Source: Corynebacterium maris DSM 45190 (GTDB taxonomy: Bacteria > Actinomycetota > Actinomycetes > Mycobacteriales > Mycobacteriaceae). From it: a stretch of DNA of 64,000 nt. The stretch covers positions 1,302,001 to 1,366,000 of the forward strand of contig NC_021915.1 in the NCBI RefSeq assembly GCF_000442645.1, in the 5' to 3' direction. This document shows positions 52,001 to 62,785 of the stretch, piece after piece; position 1 is the first letter of the stretch; each line of letters begins with the position of its first letter. Position numbers and translations under genes: made by a program. The notes below the pieces were generated by a model, which searched no databases, had not been told where the DNA came from, and was given only the letters and a program-made list of their open reading frames with translations.

Positions 52001-52264
52001 GTCATCCGGGGCGAAAGAGATCTCCGTCCACCCCCGCGCAGCCAGCAACCGCAGCCCCGCCACCCGATAAAACCACGCCGTCGCCACGTCCTCCACCACA
52101 TCCACACCGCGATCCAGCGCGTCCTCCGCCTCCGCGACTGCCCCCGGATCCGACGCCCGCCACGGCGACCCCCGGGCCATCACCACAGCAACACGCTCCC
52201 GCACGGACGCAGCCAACACCCCACGCGCCCACGCCGCCCACTCCCGTAGCTCCACGACATCCAT
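49052..52264 (-). CDS. pglX: Solitary BREX-type PglX adenine-specific DNA methyltransferase
   Basis: A 1070-residue protein. QLFTPEWIARYLVQNSVGRAW (about 192-212), motif I DPACGAGHLLLYAF (251-264) and motif IV NPPY (416-419) identify an N6-adenine methyltransferase of the PglX type. The C-terminus contains PIYWLFSSGSGSFNALVPMHRY and VDLHDGVRANYPKFG, both characteristic of BREX PglX. In BREX, PglX marks host DNA while other proteins stop phage. No brxA, brxB, brxC, pglZ or brxL gene occurs in this window, so this is an orphan. GGGAGG precedes the GTG at 52267 and the ATG at 52264. Codon choice is as GC-rich as the neighbours. Confidence 0.9.
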   Translation of the reverse strand: MDVVELREWAAWARGVLAASVRERVAVVMARGSPWRASDPGAVAEAEDALDRGVDVVEDVATAWFYRVAGLRLLAARGWTEISFAPDDADAALGAEAERRLLLARCRAWREVMPWVFEHEPGYVELLAPVGVLTPDGVWERLVVVLPESACRDVGVFGWLHQFYGAGRKDAVFAGFRRSEKASAADIAAVTQLFTPEWIARYLVQNSVGRAWLAGHPESRLARRMELYVPPPEAREDVRAVSCPQELTVLDPACGAGHLLLYAFELLHEIYEEAGYATPDIPGLILTHNLHGLEIDARVAAVASFSLTVTAWDRRPEASPSVAPRVRVLSSVSFSPEEVAELTAHSPDPVAEADLLTAFDDAASLGSLIRIDGEVTRRVRERLATRELDDGVRARVMRVLEQAKWVCSRYAVVVTNPPYMRSRHMTPVMSAYLRERYPSAKADLYSAFVGRCREFVSEGGLVAMITMHSWMFTGTYAPLRRELLANARIVTLAHLGVGAFAQIKGQVVQTAAFVLEVGEGLAERPGVFVRVTEYEGDVAKREALRRAAAGAAPELCFVRAGSVFARIPGSPIAYWLEPEVVEAYRSSRVVGDVARTAKGMDTGDNARFLRRWFEVSWSSTSLSGAREAARWFPYNKGGGARRWYGLREQVIDWAEDGAEVKAAQANTSRRARVANERLFFTEGFTWSTVSPGAFGARYTPGDAIFDNGGSTLFAEKETLWALGGLLNTRLSARLLEFLAPTINTQPGDVARLPVPETLPEIGAQVRECVAIAKADWDCYETSMDFQGSPLLSHEGSLAERVRAHLMDVEAWRARMRVLECEIEEAVSAAFDVPAPTQTGREPTLSSPDKKSVAADLVSFGVGCILGRYSLDVPGLVLADQGASVRDYLERVPDPSFAPAASAAVPLTAGLRGGNDLITRFEEFLAVAFGREQVAENLEFLASCLKVARVEDWFLGPAGGSRFYADHVRRYRNRPIYWLFSSGSGSFNALVPMHRYGPDTVAQVGGQLAQYRKAVQATHDPRLRGALTEIEAYRDEVLSPLRADPPIVDLHDGVRANYPKFGAALRKVTAL

Positions 52265-52384
52265 CACCGACCGCCTCCCCGCACCCCAGAAGGGCCCGCG
52301 TCACCGCAACGCGCCGAAACGATCGAAGGACACCTCATACGCGCCCATCATAAAGACACCTTGACACTTACGTATCCTTAAACC

Positions 52385-54508
52385 ATGGCATTTGCAGGCG
52401 AACACCCCGTCATCCCGCACTCCGAGTTCCGCCCCGTCGGCGACGTCGAACGCGCCGAAGGCGAATTCCAGGTAGTCAGCGACTTCCAGCCCTCCGGCGA
52501 CCAGCCCGCCGCCATCAAAGAACTCGACGAACGGCTCAACCGCGGCGAAGAAGACGTCGTCCTGCTCGGCGCCACCGGCACCGGCAAATCAGCGACGTCC
52601 GCCTGGCTCATCGAACAACAACAACGGCCCACCCTGGTCATGGCGCCCAACAAAACCCTCGCCGCCCAACTCGCCAACGAACTGCGCGAACTCCTGCCCC
52701 ACAACGCCGTCGAATACTTCGTCTCCTACTACGACTACTACCAACCCGAAGCCTATATCGCGCAGACGGACACCTACATCGAAAAAGACTCCTCCATCAA
52801 CGAAGACGTCGAAAGGCTGCGACACTCCGCCACCTCCGCGCTGCTGTCGCGCCGGGACGTGGTGGTGGTGTCCTCGGTGTCGTGCATCTACGGCCTGGGC
52901 ACGCCGCAGTCCTACCTGGATCGCTCCATCGTCCTGCGCGTCGACGAGGAGGTCGACCGCGACCGGTTTCTGCGTCTGCTGGTCGACGTCCAGTACGAGC
53001 GCAACGACATCGACTTTCACCGGGGCACGTTCCGGGTCAAGGGCGACACCGTGGACATCATCCCGGCTTATGAGGAAGTGGCGGTGCGCATCGAGTTCTT
53101 CGGCGACGACATCGACGCGCTCTACTACATCCACCCGCTGACCGGCGACGTGATCCGACAGGTCGACGAGGTGCGGGTGTTCCCGGCGACGCACTACGTG
53201 GCCTCCGAAGACCGGATGGAGGCCGCAGTCAAGGCGATCAAGTCGGAACTGGCGGAGCGGCTCGCCGACTTCGAGAACCGCGGCAAGCTGCTGGAGGCGC
53301 AGCGGCTACGGATGCGCACGGAGTACGACCTGGAGATGATCCAGCAGGTCGGGTTCTGTTCCGGCATCGAGAACTACTCGCGGCACATGGACGGCCGTGA
53401 GCCCGGCAGCGCCCCGGCCACGCTCATCGACTATTTCCCGGAGGATTTCCTCACCATCATCGACGAGTCGCACGTGACCGTCCCGCAGGTGGGCGGCATG
53501 TTCGAAGGTGACATGTCGCGCAAGCGCAATCTCGTCGAACACGGTTTCCGCCTGCCCTCGGCGACGGACAACCGACCGTTGACCTTTGAGGAGTTCGAGG
53601 AGCGCATCGGCCAGACGGTCTACCTGTCGGCGACGCCGGGCGACTACGAGTTGGCGGCCGCGGGCGGCGAGTTCGTCGAACAGGTCATCCGCCCGACCGG
53701 ACTGGTTGACCCGAAGGTAGTGGTCAAGCCCACTGACGGCCAGATCGACGACCTCATCCATGAAATCCGCACCCGCACGGACAAGGACGAGCGCGTCCTG
53801 GTCACCACCCTGACCAAACGCATGGCCGAGGATCTGACGGATTACCTCATGGAGCACGGGGTGCGGGTGCGCTACCTGCATTCGGACATCGACACCCTGC
53901 AGCGCGTGGAGCTGCTGCGGCAGTTGCGGCTGGGTGAGTACGACGTGCTGGTGGGCATCAACCTGCTGCGTGAGGGACTCGACCTGCCGGAGGTGTCCCT
54001 GGTGGCCATCCTCGACGCCGACAAGGAGGGCTTCCTGCGGTCGACCACGTCGCTGATCCAGACGATCGGGCGCGCGGCCCGCAACGTCTCCGGCGAGGTG
54101 ATCATGTACGCGGACAAGGTCACCGACTCCATGCAGTACGCCATCGAGGAGACGGACCGCCGCCGGGAGAAGCAGATCGCCTACAACGAGGAACACGGCG
54201 TCGATCCGCAGCCGCTGCGCAAGAAGATCGCGGACATCTTGGACCAGGTCTACGAGAACTCGGACGACGACAGCTACGGGGACAAGTCCACGAAGCCGAA
54301 GACCTCGCAGGCCGCGGACGCCGCGCTGGTGGACAAGCCCGACACCTCGTCGATGGCGGCGGAGGAGGTCCAGCAGCTCATCGACGACATGACCGCGCAG
54401 ATGGGGGAGGCCGCCCGGGCCTTGAAGTTCGAGCTCGCCGGCCGGTTACGCGATGAGATCGTGGAGCTGCGCAAAGAGCTGCGCGGGCTGAAGGAGGCCG
54501 GGATCTAG
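52385..54508 (+). CDS. uvrB: Excinuclease ABC subunit B
   Basis: A 707-residue UvrB. Walker A is GATGTGKSATSAWL, the beta-hairpin YYDYYQPEAYIAQTDTYIEK holds DNA, and helicase motifs DESHVTVPQ, TATPGDYE-like SATPGDYE and QTIGRAARN follow. The C-terminal 35 residues are the UVR domain that contacts UvrC. It verifies damage in nucleotide-excision repair. TATCCT at 52373-52378 lies so close to the ATG that the transcript may be leaderless; no Shine-Dalgarno is present. Confidence 0.97.
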   Translation: MAFAGEHPVIPHSEFRPVGDVERAEGEFQVVSDFQPSGDQPAAIKELDERLNRGEEDVVLLGATGTGKSATSAWLIEQQQRPTLVMAPNKTLAAQLANELRELLPHNAVEYFVSYYDYYQPEAYIAQTDTYIEKDSSINEDVERLRHSATSALLSRRDVVVVSSVSCIYGLGTPQSYLDRSIVLRVDEEVDRDRFLRLLVDVQYERNDIDFHRGTFRVKGDTVDIIPAYEEVAVRIEFFGDDIDALYYIHPLTGDVIRQVDEVRVFPATHYVASEDRMEAAVKAIKSELAERLADFENRGKLLEAQRLRMRTEYDLEMIQQVGFCSGIENYSRHMDGREPGSAPATLIDYFPEDFLTIIDESHVTVPQVGGMFEGDMSRKRNLVEHGFRLPSATDNRPLTFEEFEERIGQTVYLSATPGDYELAAAGGEFVEQVIRPTGLVDPKVVVKPTDGQIDDLIHEIRTRTDKDERVLVTTLTKRMAEDLTDYLMEHGVRVRYLHSDIDTLQRVELLRQLRLGEYDVLVGINLLREGLDLPEVSLVAILDADKEGFLRSTTSLIQTIGRAARNVSGEVIMYADKVTDSMQYAIEETDRRREKQIAYNEEHGVDPQPLRKKIADILDQVYENSDDDSYGDKSTKPKTSQAADAALVDKPDTSSMAAEEVQQLIDDMTAQMGEAARALKFELAGRLRDEIVELRKELRGLKEAGI

Positions 54509-54592
54509 GACTTTCCTGCGGTGGCCGACGGCGCTGTGGTAATACATAAGTACGTTATCGCAATAAAGGTATTCTCTTCAGGGAGGCGCTCC

Positions 54593-55039
54593 ATGTTCAG
54601 CTACCGCACCATCGTCGTCGGCACCGACGGTTCCGACACGTCCCTCAAAGCGGTGCGCCACGCCGCCAGCCTGGCCCGCGTCTACGACGCCGCCCTCATC
54701 GTGGTCAGCGCCTATCACGGCGACTCCGGCTCCCTGCTCATCTCCAGCCCGACGAGCGACACCTCGACGCTGCCCGTCGTCAGCGAAGGTCGCGCCGCAG
54801 AATACCTCGATGAGGCCCGCCGCGTGGCGGAGGAGGAAGGGGCCCCCACCATCGAACTGCAGCACCGCGACGGCGCGCCCGTCAACGAGTTGATCGCCGC
54901 TGTGGAAGAAAACGAGGCGGACCTGCTCGTGGTGGGCAACAAGGGGGTCAATTCACTCGCCGGCCGTCTCTTCGGCAACATCCCCACCGAGACGGCGCGT
55001 CGCTCCGACGTCGACGTGGTTCTCGTCCACACCGAATAA
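54593..55039 (+). CDS. Universal stress protein A-family, copy 1
   Basis: A 148-residue USP. TIVVGTDGSDTSLKAVRHA at the N-terminus and VVGNKGVNSLAGRLFGNIP near the C-terminus are the ATP-binding G-x2-G-x9-G(S/T) pattern, and DVVLVHTE is the C-terminal strand. GGGAGG stands before ATG 54593. It is followed by a paralogue in the same direction, each with its own upstream gap of about 85-100 bases. USPs bind ATP or cAMP and act in stress survival; the equivalent place in M. tuberculosis holds Rv1636. Confidence 0.92.
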   Translation: MFSYRTIVVGTDGSDTSLKAVRHAASLARVYDAALIVVSAYHGDSGSLLISSPTSDTSTLPVVSEGRAAEYLDEARRVAEEEGAPTIELQHRDGAPVNELIAAVEENEADLLVVGNKGVNSLAGRLFGNIPTETARRSDVDVVLVHTE

Positions 55040-55140
55040 CAGGCAGACGCCAGAACGCTCACCTGAGTAGAGTTGAAATTGCTAGGATTACGGTACTGTA
55101 TACCCACCACCTCCGCAGTCGGAACTTTCGAAAGGGCATT

Positions 55141-55584
55141 ATGAGCGAGAACTACCAGAAGATCGTCGTCGGCACCGATGGGTCCAAGTCCTCGATGCTC
55201 GCGGTAGAGCGTGCCGCCCGTATCGCGGCCGCCTTCGATGCGACGTTGATCATCGGTTGCGCTTACTACGAGGACAAGGAAGAGGCGTCCAAGACCCTCC
55301 GCCAAGACTCCGTCACCATCCTGGGCGACGACAAGGCGCAGCAGAACCTCGAAGCCGCTTCCGACGCCGCCCGTGCCGTCGGTGCCAAGAGCGTCGAGAC
55401 CGCCATTCGCCCCGGCACTCCGGTGCAGGCGCTGATGTCGATCGTCAACGACAACAAAGCCGACCTGCTGGTCGTCGGAAACCGCGGCATCAACTCGCTG
55501 ACCGGACGTTTGCTCGGCTCTGTGCCCGCCGACGTCGCCCGCCAGTCCGACTGCGACGTCATGATCGTCCACACCGTCAAGTAA
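55141..55584 (+). CDS. Universal stress protein A-family, copy 2
   Basis: A 147-residue paralogue with KIVVGTDGSKSSMLAVERA and VVGNRGINSLTGRLLGSVP. It is about as close to mycobacterial Rv1636 as the first copy. AAAGGG is upstream of the ATG. Tandem USPs could form heterodimers. A hairpin terminator follows. Confidence 0.93.
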   Translation: MSENYQKIVVGTDGSKSSMLAVERAARIAAAFDATLIIGCAYYEDKEEASKTLRQDSVTILGDDKAQQNLEAASDAARAVGAKSVETAIRPGTPVQALMSIVNDNKADLLVVGNRGINSLTGRLLGSVPADVARQSDCDVMIVHTVK

Positions 55585-55609
55585 ACGACGACGCCGACGG
55601 CCGTCGACC

Positions 55610-55646
55610 CGCTCCGCCCGCCCTGCCGCGCAGGGACGGCGGAGCG
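55610..55646 (+). terminator. Terminator after second universal stress gene
   Basis: Arms CGCTCCGCC and GGCGGAGCG with inner CCCTG/CAGGG, followed by TCGTGCTTTCCT. It stands between convergent genes. Confidence 0.6.
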
Positions 55647-55665
55647 TCGTGCTTTCCTCGGACGC

Positions 55666-57885
55666 TTACTCCTCGCTGTACTCTCCGTCGACGTCCGGCA
55701 GTTCGCCGATGACGGTCAGCGTCTGCGTCGCGCGGGTGATCGCCACGTACAAGTCCTGCCACCCCTGCGGCGAGGCCTCAGTGATCTCGGTCGGCTCCAC
55801 CACCACGACGTGGTCGAACTCCAAGCCCTTGATCTGGCCCACGTTGTCCGTGTCGATGATCTGCACCAGGCCGTCGCCCTCGAAATGCAGCGACGCAGGA
55901 TCCGTGCCGGTGGGCAGAAACTCCACCGGCACACCGGATTCGCGAATCGCCGTCGCCGGCGTCGCCTCCGGATCAATGGCGGCGAGGATGTCGTTGGCCG
56001 TACCCATGATCTCCACGGGCGTACGGTAGTTGACCGTCAACTCATGCACTCGGAAGCGCCCGCCCACAAACGGCTCCAGCGCATCCGCCCAAGAATCCAC
56101 CCCCGCCGGCGCGCCGGTCTGGGCGGTGTCGCCCACCAGCGTCATCCACCGGGACGGGCTGCGACGAAACACCATGCGCCATTCCATCGGCGTCAACTCC
56201 TGGGCCTCGTCCACGACCACGTGCCCGAACGCCCAGGTGTGATCGTCGGCGGCCCGCTCCGCGGTGGTGCGGATATCGCGCACCTGCTGGCGCTGCGCGA
56301 GCGTCTCCGCGTCGATGACGTCGTGCGCCGACAGGATCTCCGCCTCGAAGAAATCGTCGTCGGTGTCCGTGGACGCGGAACTCTCCAAGATATCCAGCGC
56401 GTCTTCGGCGGCGTCGACCTGCTTGCGCCAAGCGGCCTCCTCTTTCTCCCGGGCCTGGTCCGGATCCGGCAGGCCGATAAGCACCGCGAGTTCATCCAGC
56501 AGCGCCGCGTCCGACGGCGCCCACCCTCCGCCCGGTTCCCGCCACAGGGCCTCGCTGGTGTCGTCGTCGTAGTCGCCCGCGACCTCCTCGATGGCCGCAG
56601 CGCTGGTGAGCAGATCCGCCAACACCTCGGTGGGGGAGAGCTCCGGCCACAGGTCGTCGACGAGCTCGAGGACCGCGGGCTCGTCCGCCAGGTCATCGTG
56701 CAGCTGATCCACGTCCGCCCGGGACAACAGATTCGACCCGCCCAGCGGATCGGCGCCGATACGCTGCGCCATCACCGCCGCCAGCTGCTCGATCAAATGC
56801 TCCGCAAACACCGCGCGGGCGTCGTTGTGCGGCTTCCGCGAACGACGCGCCCGGGTCCGCGACTTCTTCACCATCGCCGGAGACACCTGCAGCTCCAACC
56901 CTTCGACGCGCAGCGGACGGGGCTTCTCCGGCACCGCCTGGTACGACTGCACCGTGCGCTTGAGGATCGTGACCATCTCCTCCGAGCCCTTGATCTCCCG
57001 GGCTGCCAGGGACTCCGACGCCGTCGCCCGGACGCCGGGGAACAGGTCACCGACGGTGGACAGCACCACGCCCGTCTCACCCAGCTCCGGCAGCACGCGC
57101 GAAATGTACTCCAGGAAAGTCGAGTTCGGGCCCAGAATGAGCACGCCCGTCTTCGCCAGCTGGTCGCGGTGCGTGTACAGCAGGTACGCCACCCGGTGCA
57201 GAGCCACCGCCGTCTTGCCCGTGCCCGGTCCACCCTGCACCACCATCACCCCGCGGGTCGCGTCCCGGATGATCTGGTCCTGCTCCCGCTGAATGGTCTC
57301 CACGATGGAGTGCATGTGCCCGGTACGCGCCCGCTGCATGGCGTGGTACAGGGCTGTCTCGCTGCCCACGCCCTGGCGGGTGACCTCGGAGCCGTCTCCG
57401 GAGAGCACCTCGTCGTCGATGCCCGTGACGGTCCGGCCCCGGGTACGTAAGTGGCGACGCACGGTGACCCCCTCCGGTTGGGCGGTGGTGGCCAGGTAGA
57501 AAGGACGCGCCATGGGGGCGCGCCAGTCCAGCAGCAAAGTGCGGTAATTGTCGGCTCTGTCATCCAGCCCCATGCGCCCGATATAACGGCGTTCCAACTC
57601 GGGGTGGCCGGGGACGGGGTTTTCCGGGGCGTCGCTGGCGATGTCGATGCGGCCGAACACCAACCCCGTCTGAGCGAGGTTGAGACGGTCCAGCTTGGAG
57701 TTGAGCCCGTGGTACTCGGTTTCGCGACGCACGAGGGCGTCGGCGTCGGGGTTGGCGGGGTCCACTTCCAGCTGGACTTGCCGCAGCCGTTCATTCGCCG
57801 CCGCCACTTCTTGATCGAGGCGCTCAAACAGGTCATCCACGTACTCTTGCTCGGCAGCGATTTCACGCTCGCGGGCATCGGCCAT
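55666..57885 (-). CDS. HelD/HelR-like UvrD-family ATPase
   Basis: A 739-residue superfamily I-like ATPase. The N-terminus (about 1-80) is a long coiled coil. Walker A GGPGTGKT is at about 218-225, VVVDEAQEL is the DEAD-like motif, and QDLYVAITRATQTL is motif VI. The large insertion between motifs and the coiled coil fit HelD-type RNA polymerase recycling factors, which in actinobacteria (HelR) free stalled RNA polymerase and give rifamycin tolerance. The ATG at 57885 lies nine bases after GGAGG. Confidence 0.85.
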   Translation of the reverse strand: MADAREREIAAEQEYVDDLFERLDQEVAAANERLRQVQLEVDPANPDADALVRRETEYHGLNSKLDRLNLAQTGLVFGRIDIASDAPENPVPGHPELERRYIGRMGLDDRADNYRTLLLDWRAPMARPFYLATTAQPEGVTVRRHLRTRGRTVTGIDDEVLSGDGSEVTRQGVGSETALYHAMQRARTGHMHSIVETIQREQDQIIRDATRGVMVVQGGPGTGKTAVALHRVAYLLYTHRDQLAKTGVLILGPNSTFLEYISRVLPELGETGVVLSTVGDLFPGVRATASESLAAREIKGSEEMVTILKRTVQSYQAVPEKPRPLRVEGLELQVSPAMVKKSRTRARRSRKPHNDARAVFAEHLIEQLAAVMAQRIGADPLGGSNLLSRADVDQLHDDLADEPAVLELVDDLWPELSPTEVLADLLTSAAAIEEVAGDYDDDTSEALWREPGGGWAPSDAALLDELAVLIGLPDPDQAREKEEAAWRKQVDAAEDALDILESSASTDTDDDFFEAEILSAHDVIDAETLAQRQQVRDIRTTAERAADDHTWAFGHVVVDEAQELTPMEWRMVFRRSPSRWMTLVGDTAQTGAPAGVDSWADALEPFVGGRFRVHELTVNYRTPVEIMGTANDILAAIDPEATPATAIRESGVPVEFLPTGTDPASLHFEGDGLVQIIDTDNVGQIKGLEFDHVVVVEPTEITEASPQGWQDLYVAITRATQTLTVIGELPDVDGEYSEE

Positions 57886-57991
57886 CTGGATCATCCTCCG
57901 AATGTGTAAAAAGTGGTGTTCCAGCATATCAGCAGCGTCGGGAATTTTCGCTGCCCGCACGCGTCCGCCGGACGGAGCGCGGAGAAAGACA

Positions 57992-58027
57992 CAGACGCCG
58001 CATCCGGCAGGGCGGAGGCGGCGTCTG
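57992..58027 (-). terminator. Terminator after the DoxX-like gene
   Basis: Ten-base perfect arms CAGACGCCGC and GCGGCGTCTG with a 16-base loop. On the minus strand it follows the DoxX-like stop and is trailed by TGTCTTTC. Confidence 0.65.
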
Positions 58028-58053
58028 GGGCAGGAGCGGCGAAGGCGGGAACG

Positions 58054-59001
58054 TTAGTTCAGCTGTTTCTTCACGTTCTTCACGGCGCGGTTGACCGCCT
58101 TGTCGGCTTCCTTCTGGAACTTCTCGGCCTTACGGTTGGCGCGCTTCGCGGCGCCGCCGGTCTTCTTGTCCGCCTTGGACAGGGCGTCATCCGCCCGGTC
58201 CTGCGCCTTGTCGGCGGCCTTCACGGCCCGCTTGTTCAGCTTCTTGCCGGTCTTCTGGGCTTCGTCGAGCAGGTCACGGCCAGTCTTTTCCGCCTGGTTC
58301 GCCCACTTCGGGGCCTCGGACTGGACGGTGTCGATGAGGTTCTTGCCCGAGTCGATGGCGGTGTCCAGCCAGCCGGACGCCACGCCCGCCGCCTGGTCGG
58401 CGGACTTTTTCCAGTCATCCTTGTGGTCGTCGACATAGGAGGTCACGGCGTCCTGTGCCTGACCGGCCTTGTCGCCGACCCAGTTGCTGGCCTGGTCGAA
58501 AGTCTTCTGGGACTGGCTCTTCGTGGGCAGCGCCGACTGCACCTTGTCGCCGGTCACCTGACCGGCCTTCTTAGCGCGCCACGCCACGGAAGGCTTACCC
58601 GCGGTGTCGACGGAGGTGATGGCCAGGCCGCCGAGAAGGGCCACGTTGGTCAAAAAGCCGTTGCGGCGGGAGGACTTCTCCTCGTCGTTGTCCGCCTCCC
58701 AGAAATTGTAGCGACCGATGATCGTCGGCACCGACACCAGCGCCAGGGTGCCGGCCGACAGACGCGGAGCCTTGCCCAAGGCGAGCAGGGCGCCGGCGCC
58801 GACCTTGGTGCCGCCCATCGCACGGGCGACCAGCTCCGGGTCGTTGGGGACGTTGCGGGCCCAATCATCGGGAAGGATGGAGCGGACCTTGTCCAGCACG
58901 TTTTCGGTTGCCCGGACGTGTGCGCTCGTATTGAGCAGGGTGTCCGCTCCGTCGGCGATGTAAACGGATGCCAGCATCGGTCGTGCGATCTTACGGATCA
59001 T
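58054..59001 (-). CDS. DoxX-like membrane protein with long basic tail
   Basis: A 315-residue protein. Residues about 1-145 contain several hydrophobic segments and the DoxX-like ARPMLASVYIADGADTLLN. Residues about 150-315 are a hydrophilic tail of Lys, Ala, Asp and Gln repeats (for example AVKAADKAQDRADDALSKAD) with strong helical character, ending KKQLN. The tail looks cytoplasmic and may bind nucleic acid or the envelope; that is inference. AAAGGAGCG precedes the ATG at 59001. Confidence 0.83.
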   Translation of the reverse strand: MIRKIARPMLASVYIADGADTLLNTSAHVRATENVLDKVRSILPDDWARNVPNDPELVARAMGGTKVGAGALLALGKAPRLSAGTLALVSVPTIIGRYNFWEADNDEEKSSRRNGFLTNVALLGGLAITSVDTAGKPSVAWRAKKAGQVTGDKVQSALPTKSQSQKTFDQASNWVGDKAGQAQDAVTSYVDDHKDDWKKSADQAAGVASGWLDTAIDSGKNLIDTVQSEAPKWANQAEKTGRDLLDEAQKTGKKLNKRAVKAADKAQDRADDALSKADKKTGGAAKRANRKAEKFQKEADKAVNRAVKNVKKQLN

Positions 59002-59107
59002 GTTCGACGCTCCTTTGCGTGAGGGTTGACGTTAAAAAATTCTTTTACTTCTTCCACTGTAGCGAGATTGGCCCGTCCAGGTGGCGGAAAAGATACGCCG
59101 CAGGGCC

Positions 59108-59710
59108 TTACCAACGGCGGGCCCACCACTCGTCGAGGTGCGGGCGCTCAGCTCCTAGCGTGGTGGATTTTCCATGGCCAGGGCGCACGATCGCTTCGTC
59201 CGGGTACACGTCGAAAAGACGGCTCTTGACGTCGTTGAAAAGACGGGCGAAATCCGACTCGGACTCGGTCTTGCCCACCCCGCCGGGGAAGAGGCTGTCA
59301 CCGACGAACAGGTTGACCACCCCGTCGATCTCCGCGGCCACACACGCCCCACCCGGGGTGTGCCCGCGCAGGATGGCCACGGGCAGTTCATGCCCCGCGA
59401 ACTCGATGACGTCTCCCTGCTCGAGCTCGACGTCGGCGTCCGCGGGTAGGGCGGGGGAGTCGAGAAACGACGTAAGGTGGGTCGCGCCAGTGCGTGCGAG
59501 CACATCCGGCAACGCCCGGACGTGATCGGCGTGGCGATGGGTGGTCAACACCATGGTGATGCTGACCCCCGCCTCTTCCGCCATCGCGAGCAGGGCGTCA
59601 GGATCGTCGGCGGCGTCGATGAGAAGTCCTTCGTCGCCAGCGGCGAGCAGGTAGCAGTTATTGTCCGTCTCGGACACGGAAATCCGGTGAAGCTTCAGTG
59701 CGGTGGTCAT
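59108..59710 (-). CDS. Metallo-beta-lactamase-fold hydrolase (glyoxalase II type)
   Basis: A 200-residue zinc hydrolase. TTHRHADHVRALP is the zinc motif (HxHxDH), ILRGHTPGGACV the second His, FVGDSLFPGGVG the bridging Asp and RPGHG the last His. It resembles the short glyoxalase II-like thioester hydrolases; the equivalent position in M. tuberculosis holds Rv1637c. TAGGCT lies seven bases before the ATG at 59710 on the minus strand, so it may be leaderless. It diverges from uvrA. Confidence 0.9.
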   Translation of the reverse strand: MTTALKLHRISVSETDNNCYLLAAGDEGLLIDAADDPDALLAMAEEAGVSITMVLTTHRHADHVRALPDVLARTGATHLTSFLDSPALPADADVELEQGDVIEFAGHELPVAILRGHTPGGACVAAEIDGVVNLFVGDSLFPGGVGKTESESDFARLFNDVKSRLFDVYPDEAIVRPGHGKSTTLGAERPHLDEWWARRW

Positions 59711-59823
59711 GCGGACTAGCCTAGCCAGGAATAGCGGCGAATTCGTCGTCGATGGTACGTTCGAGATCATCTTTCCGGGTGCGCCGGCCGGGCCCGGATT
59801 CATCAAGGGGAGGAACAAGACAA

Positions 59824-62673
<2,850 letters not shown>

Positions 62674-62785
62674 CCGGCGGGTCCGCCCTCGGGACCGTTT
62701 GCCGGTGACGTAAAATAATCCCCACTCAACGGCAGCCTGGCCGCCCAGGGCGGCCACCGAACAAAGGGATACGGTCGAAGCAATC

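Noticed and set aside
50783..52249. 488-codon plus-strand frame opposite pglX
   Set aside because: Its composition is Arg/Pro/His-rich noise. The minus-strand frame has methyltransferase motifs in the right order.
55810..57450. 546-codon plus-strand frame opposite the HelR-like gene
   Set aside because: Shadow frame dominated by Arg and Gly without domain features; the minus-strand Walker motifs settle the coding strand.
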